Assembly (NCBI RefSeq): GCF_000264905.1
Contig: NW_006763137.1
Coordinates: 994,719 to 1,058,718 of the forward strand
Length of the DNA: 64,000 bases
Reading direction: 5' to 3'
Source: Stereum hirsutum FP-91666 SS1
Lineage: Eukaryota > Basidiomycota > Agaricomycetes > Russulales > Stereaceae
Shown: piece by piece, positions 58,647-64,000 of the stretch
How the letters are laid out: the number at the start of each line of letters is the position of its first letter
Position numbering within the stretch: the first letter of the stretch is position 1
The notes under the pieces: model-generated
What the model was told of the DNA's origin: nothing
Databases searched by the model: none
Seen by the model: the letters and a program-made list of their open reading frames with translations, nothing else
Position numbers and translations under genes: made by a program

Positions 58647-60740
58647 ATGGCAGAACTCACTTATGACACGCTTATGGACGACCCGAACTACATGGGCTCC
58701 GAGAGGGCCCGGATGGAGAACAAGGTCATCCTCGATGAACTCGAACGAAAGAAAAAGGCGAGGGCTATGGCAGTCCCCACAGACGATAATCGTGTCAAGG
58801 CTCGTCTTCGTGAAATCGGAGAACCTATCACTCTATTTGGAGAGCGAGTACGTGTCAGCGTTCTATGGAGAGTGCCTTGGATATTTAGACCGCACTCTGT
58901 TCGTAGGCTGCAGACAGACGCGACCGTCTCATCTACGTTCTTTCCCAAATCAATGCTGCTCGAGGCGACGATGCCATGCAGGTGGATGAGGAATCGTCTG
59001 ACTCGAGCGAGGAAGAGGTATGTCGACTTCGCTCCACGTTCAACTCTCTTCCTCATAGTGTGGCGTCAATAGGAAGAAGAATTCTACTCCCCCGGATCGC
59101 TGGAGTTGCTTGAAGCTCGACGAAGACTCGCGGAGTTCTCTCTCCCTAGGTTGGGTTTCTGCTCCTACCCACAGGTGACCCTCGTAAGGTGCTTACCATA
59201 TTCTCTTTGTCCGTGTTTTCCCTCCATGCAGAGCTCAAAAGCGCGTCGCCCAGCAGCGGATAGACAGCAAATTACCCCTAGGGCGCCTCATCGACATCCG
59301 AAAACGCGTCTTCGCGGACGTGAAAGTGCGTAGATCTCCCAGATTCCGTTTATCAAAGCCGACTGTGCTGACCTTGCCCAGAATTTCACCAATCTTGGGT
59401 CTCAAATAGGGGATGAACGGCCACTGTCGATCGTTCGCTTTTCCCCAAACAACGAGATGTTGGCGACCGGTAGTTGGTCCGGGTCCGTCAAGCTTTGGAA
59501 TATGCCTTCGTGCACACCAATAAAAACCCTACGAGGTGAGCGCCTCGTTCGAAAACCGTGGTCCTTATCCTGAGGTGGCGTTCCAGGTCACGGTGATCGC
59601 GTCGGTGGTCTTGCGTGGCATCCACAAGCCACACTATCCCAAAGCCCGGACGCAGTAAACCTTGTGAGTGGCGCAGGAGACGCTTGCGTTTGTCTTTGGT
59701 CACTTAACAGGTTGGTCTTCTGTCTACCTTCATGTTCCTTCTGACTGCTGACACGAGTTGAAGCGAGACCCCCATTTCAGTGATGAAAGGTCACCAAGAT
59801 CGGATATGTCGAGTTGCGTTCCATCCGTCGGGTGACTACGTCGCCAGTGCTAGCTTTGACACGACTTGGCGGTTATGGGATGTTGCGACGTCAAAAGAAC
59901 TCTTGTTGCAGGAGGGACACTCAAAGGAAGTATATACTGTGGAATTCCAAGATGACGGTGCCTTGGTTGCTTCTGCGTAGGTTTGGACATGATCTCTGAA
60001 ATTATCATGATGCCTAACTTGTTTGCAGAGGTCTTGACGCTATCGGGCGAGTATGGGATCTTCGAACAGGACGCACAGCTATGGTCCTCGACGGACACGT
60101 TCAAGGCATCCTCTCAATGTCTTTCTCACCAAACGGGTACGCTTCGATTCATTCATTGCCTACATACTCTCTTCAAACCATAGCCGCAGCACTTATTTCT
60201 TTCACTTCCACAAGATACCAAATCGCCACCGGTGCTTCCGATGATACCATCCGAATATGGGACATGCGATCACTGAAAGCCCTTTACACCATCCCAGCTC
60301 ATCTCAACAACGTGTCCGACGTCCGATTTTTCCGCTCAGACGGTGCGATTCCCTCCTGGCTCTCCTCCGCACAACCCAAGTCCGAACCCATGAACGGCGT
60401 TGTTCCCACCACAACCACCTCCGCCACCACCACATCGACTCCCGAACCCACAAAGGAAGGCTCAGCCACCCCAGCTCCCACCCCTTCTGGCACCACCACC
60501 TCATCGTCTGCTGATACTCTCGCACAAGAATGGCGGTACAGACCAGGGCTGTATATGGCTAGTGCGGGGTACGATGGTGTGGTGAAGCTGTGGAGTGCGG
60601 ACGATTGGCAGTTGTTAGCTACGTTGCAGACGGATGGGAGTAAGGTCATGTCGGTGGATCTTTCGAGCGATGCGAAGTTGTTGGCGAGCGGGACGTATAA
60701 CCGGAATTATCAATTGTTCACACCGGCGAGCGCGTTGTAG
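58647..60740 (+). CDS. PRP4: U4/U6 snRNP protein Prp4 (WD40)
   Basis: Prp4 is a core spliceosomal protein of the U4/U6 and U4/U6.U5 snRNPs. The 535-residue protein comes from nine exons: 58647-58847, 58907-59017, 59073-59149, 59232-59325, 59382-59535, 59587-59710, 59764-59976, 60029-60136 and 60215-60740, all phases consistent. The N-terminal helical part holds the Prp4-type segment LREIGEPITLFGER followed by AADRRDRLIYVLSQ. An acidic patch, then the segment LGRLIDIRKRVFADVK, precede a seven-bladed beta-propeller with clear WD units (GSVKLWNM, CVCLWSLN, TWRLWDVA, IGRVWDLRTG, TIRIWDMRS, VVKLWSADDW). A Thr/Pro/Ser-rich loop (about 60385-60510) is inserted between two blades. Start codon context ACAACCATGG is strong. 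Confidence 0.95.
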
Positions 60741-61068
60741 ATATGGGGATTGTAGGTGTTGGCTATGTAATTTATGTATGTCTTGTCGGAGGTGTGCGAA
60801 CCGATGCGATTGCTTTGAATGGGTTTCCTAGTCATCCCGACAGCGACATCCCAAGCAAACTTTAGCGTTCAAGATCGCTCGTTCAACGTGTCTACATGAC
60901 TTGTTCAATGTTCGGAGGTAAGGACCTTCAAGGACTCGGAGGGAGGCACGCGTCTGTTGATCGGTTCGGCTTTGCGCGAAGCGAAGCGTTGACAATCAAT
61001 CCAAGCTCGAGCGTCACCGGGTCCAAGTGCTTGTGGCTCCTCCTCCCGCCTCTCATCTATCTACCCAA
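60741..61068. other. Intergenic: PRP4 3' UTR and MVP1 promoter
   Basis: A 328-bp gap between two plus-strand genes. No distinct element recognised. Confidence 0.6.
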
Positions 61069-63941
61069 ATGTTCAACGCACCGCGGCCGACGCAAGCCCG
61101 CTCAAATCTAGGGAACTTTGGGGCGAGCTTCGTCGAAGATAACGACCCGCTTTCTGCGTCTGTGTATGACGACGGACTTGATCCATGGAGCGCTGCGCCG
61201 AGCCCTTCGCCGCCTACTCTGCCTGTTAGTTCTGCGGGCTCGGGCTCGACTACATTATTTAACTCTGTCATTGGTGCGCATTTATTGCTTTTGATAGCAT
61301 AATAGGAAGCCTGACTTGTGGAGTGGGTTCCATTAGCGGACGCTATCGTCCCGCCAATATACCAAGAGTCATTCAGCGCGGTGGACCCAACCAATGAAGG
61401 AGAGACATCTGTGAACTCGCTATCGAGAATCTTGGGAACATCTGGTCTCGCGGCTTCCACTATCGAGAAGGTGCGCAAAGTTCCAAGTGAACATTCGGTA
61501 TAACAAAGGCGCTGAGCTTGATGCGCCGTTGTGGCCGTCATATCCCAGATCATCAGCTTGGTTAGTTCGCGGCCTCGTGTGTCCAAGCTCGAATTCTTCG
61601 TCGCTTTGGCTTTGGTAGCCTTAGCTCAGTCTGGAAAAGGTGCGTCCAACCTCGGTGGTCGAACGTATCATCTGCTGAAGAACTTACGACGATGCACATC
61701 CATAGATGTCAGTATCGAACAAGTCGCCAAACTCGCAGAACAGAATACCCTACCCGAACCATCACTCGACCTCAGTCAACTTTCTACAGCCCCCTCCACA
61801 TTCACTTTCAACCGTCAAACAAGTAACCCTGTCCTCCGCGCCCCCGCTCCTCCCTATTCTTCTGACGATCCTTGGAGCGCTCCTTCCCGCATTGGCGCTG
61901 GTGGAGGGACGTCGAACGGAAACGATGTAACTGGGCAGACGGCTCTCACAAATGGAGCTCCATCGACTGTGGCAGGAAGTGGATTGCCGCGAGAGTGGTG
62001 GAAGAGGCAGGAGAAGGTCGCGGTGAATTTTGGAGGCCTGCAAGGATTCATTTTGAATCGGTACATGGTGTATGACGTAGTCACCGATGTGAGTCGCTTC
62101 ATTTTGCGTGTTGATATTAGTGTTGACTTCGGCTTCGACAGCGAGGAGCTACCGTTCCGAGACGATACTCGGAGTTCGTGTTTCTGTTCGATTGTGAGTG
62201 TTGAGCGTTTACGTATGTTGGTGTGGCCCACGCTGACGACATGTTGTGTTGTAAGGTCTCGTCCGCCGGTATCCCTTCCGGATAATACCACAGTTACCCC
62301 CCAAACGGATAGGACGTGAGTCCAACTGCTTTACAGTCTTGTTACACCGGGACTGACAGTCACACGAACAGCCGATGAGAATTTCCTCGAACAGCGACGG
62401 TATGTTAGATGCCGTCATCGTGCAATATCAGAGATTCTGAGTATCTGCTAATAGGAAAGGGTTGCAACGATTCATGAACTTCGTCGTGTATGTTCATCAT
62501 AACTATGTGGCCTACTGGAAGAGTACTCACAAAGTGTCTTGAACAGGAATCATCCGATCATCAAGGACGATGGTCTCCTGGCCACCTTTCTCGCCGAGCC
62601 CTCATTTGAACAATGGCGGAAACACTCAGCCATCTCTCTGGAGGAAGAATCTGCTAGTAAACGTGTGGACCGTATCGAGGAAATGACTATACCCAGCGAT
62701 TTGGAAGAGAAACTTGGGTTAGTCTTCTCGTTGGCCACCGCACTCACTCATCTTTATACAAAGCACATCTTGTGGTGTAAATGCTAACGGGTTGTTTCGG
62801 TTCTACACCCTCTTTTGTGTTCGGTTAGGAATGTGCGAGGGAAGATAGTACCGCTGATCGAGGCCTGGCAAAAGATCAGCATCCTCGCTGAGCGGATAAT
62901 CAGGAAGCGCGAAGCAGCAGCGGTACGAATCCCTCCGAACTTGAGGCCTTCCTACCTACCGACTCACTTCTTCTCATCATCCGCACCGGCCTCCCCCACA
63001 TCCTCATCCTCCGCCTCCTACTCTTCATCCAACAATCGCCTCCTCTCCTCGTCCGCGTCAATCTTATCATATGACTCCACGCGTTCACGAACATCTAATT
63101 TCTTACACGGTCTCGCGCCCGCTGCAATTTTCGCTTCCGGGAATGGGTTGCCGACTGCGTCTACCGCGTCGTCGGACGTGCAGGCTGATTTGGCGAGGTT
63201 GACGAATACGTTTAAGGTGCTTGTGGAGGTTAATGGGCAGTGTTGGAGAGGAGGGGAGGAATGTGAGCTTTCGGAGGGGGTGAAGAGGGGTGTGAGAAGT
63301 GTAGCAGAGCATACGCAGAGAGAGACGGATCTGCTTGAGCAGAGGGTATGCGGTTTGTTCATTTGATGTGCTGTTTGATTTCTGATAGGTGACTTTTGAC
63401 TGGCAGACACGGACATTGCTCAACTCGACATTGGAGGGTATCAAGTCCCAGCGTGATCTGTACATTGCCATGCGCGACTTGTTCATCCGCCATGACCGAC
63501 TATCCGTCGATCAAGTCGAACGGCTCAAAAAACGCGTTGATACGACCTCCGTCAAGCTGGAGGGTATCCGGGCTGTGCAGAAGGAAGGGTGGGAGGTGGA
63601 GGCAGATAAACTTGCAGGAGCCATGGAGAAGGATAAGGTCACGATCACGGCACAGCTCAATCGAAGGGTGTTTATCAGGGCTTGGTACGTTGCTCGCCTT
63701 CTCTGCACTCTTTATCGTCTCCGTTGCGCTCGCCTTTTTCCTTCTTTTGGGCAACATGTTGATATTGACTTTCTATGATAGCATGTGGCACGAACTGCGA
63801 GTCGTGCTCCATAACAGGGAGAATACACTCCTGACCCAGCTCGTTCAGGCTTTCGCGCGCGAAGAACAAGATTATGCGGACAGCGTGGCGGCGAATTGGG
63901 CGTCGTTGGTTGATGCGGTTGAGAGCATGCCTCTTGAGTGA
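61069..63941 (+). CDS. MVP1: Sorting nexin Mvp1 (SNX8-type PX-BAR protein)
   Basis: Mvp1 binds PI3P on endosomes and forms retrograde carriers for vacuolar-sorting receptors. The 703-residue protein has twelve exons: 61069-61273, 61337-61470, 61549-61639, 61706-62088, 62142-62193, 62256-62315, 62372-62399, 62455-62487, 62547-62717, 62829-63345, 63407-63684 and 63782-63941; phases agree throughout. The N-terminal region includes an EH-like helical segment (RVSKLEFFVALALVALAQSGK) and linker motifs SSDDPWSAP. The PX domain (about 240-375) carries NRYMVYDVVTD, the phosphoinositide-binding RRYSEF and LPPKRIG. The BAR-type helical region fills the C-terminus (KIVPLIEAWQKISILAERI, TLLNSTLEGIKSQRDLYIAM, NTLLTQLVQAFAREEQDYAD). 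A Ser-rich loop near 62980-63080 interrupts the first BAR helices. The stop lies 59 bp before the window end. Confidence 0.94.
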
Positions 63942-64000
63942 GCCCGTCCGGTTCTTTCAAGGCTGGGTAGGGGTGGACAGGTGTGGATATGGTCCTTGTC

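Noticed and set aside
1..64000. tRNA, rRNA, CRISPR or bacterial insertion sequences
   Set aside because: No cloverleaf with intact A and B boxes, no rRNA-like segment and no regularly spaced repeats were noticed by eye; the sequence is eukaryotic. A tRNAscan or Rfam search was not possible here.

Overview
The window is a gene-dense stretch of a fungal nuclear chromosome, most likely from a mushroom-forming basidiomycete (Agaricomycetes). Reasons: nearly every gene is cut by many 50-100 bp GT-AG introns, CT-rich leaders precede start codons, and the gene set is fungal (exocyst SEC6, QNS1, a psi-factor-producing oxygenase, a SepH/Cdc7-type septation kinase, MBP1-type APSES factor, YVC1, PMT4, PRP4, MVP1). 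CHAT and caspase-like (C14) proteins of the kind common in Agaricomycetes are also present. The taxonomic call is an inference from gene content; no rRNA or mitochondrial marker is present.

Layout: 1-2045 (+) 3' part of SEC6; 3008-5892 (+) TPR-like/CHAT cysteine protease; 5996-9340 (-) QNS1 NAD+ synthetase with 18 exons; 9764-15111 (-) dioxygenase/P450 oxylipin synthase; 16767-24088 (-) a 2221-residue kinase combining a calponin-homology domain, a Cdc15/SepH-type kinase domain, a C1 zinc finger and a C-terminal CaaX box; 24089-29794 a gene-poor 5.7 kb region with fold-back (MITE-like) repeats; 29795-33706 (+) and 34236-36727 (-) two paralogous caspase-domain genes, tail to tail; 36728-38424 intergenic with a 305-bp element bearing ~50-bp inverted repeats; 38425-42881 (+) BYE1-like PHD-TFIIS-SPOC protein; 43313-47347 (-) YVC1-like TRP channel; 47539-50484 (+) MBP1-like APSES/ankyrin transcription factor; 50984-54536 (-) a 1166-residue protein of unknown function inside a segment bounded by ~40-bp direct repeats; 55494-58460 (-) PMT4; 58647-60740 (+) PRP4; 61069-63941 (+) MVP1.

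Most genes are housekeeping (secretion, vacuole, spliceosome, cell cycle) and are not an operon-like pathway. Accessory material is concentrated in two places: the gene-poor, repeat-carrying block with the two caspase paralogues, and the direct-repeat-bounded block with the unknown protein. Together with the CHAT protease, the window holds three separate clan-CD (caspase-fold) cysteine peptidase genes.

Splice sites were assigned by reading phase, GT/AG consensus and family similarity recalled from knowledge; no transcript data or database searches were available. Exon coordinates are most reliable for QNS1, BYE1, MBP1, PRP4, MVP1, the kinase, the caspases and the CHAT gene, and only approximate inside the oxygenase, YVC1 and PMT4.
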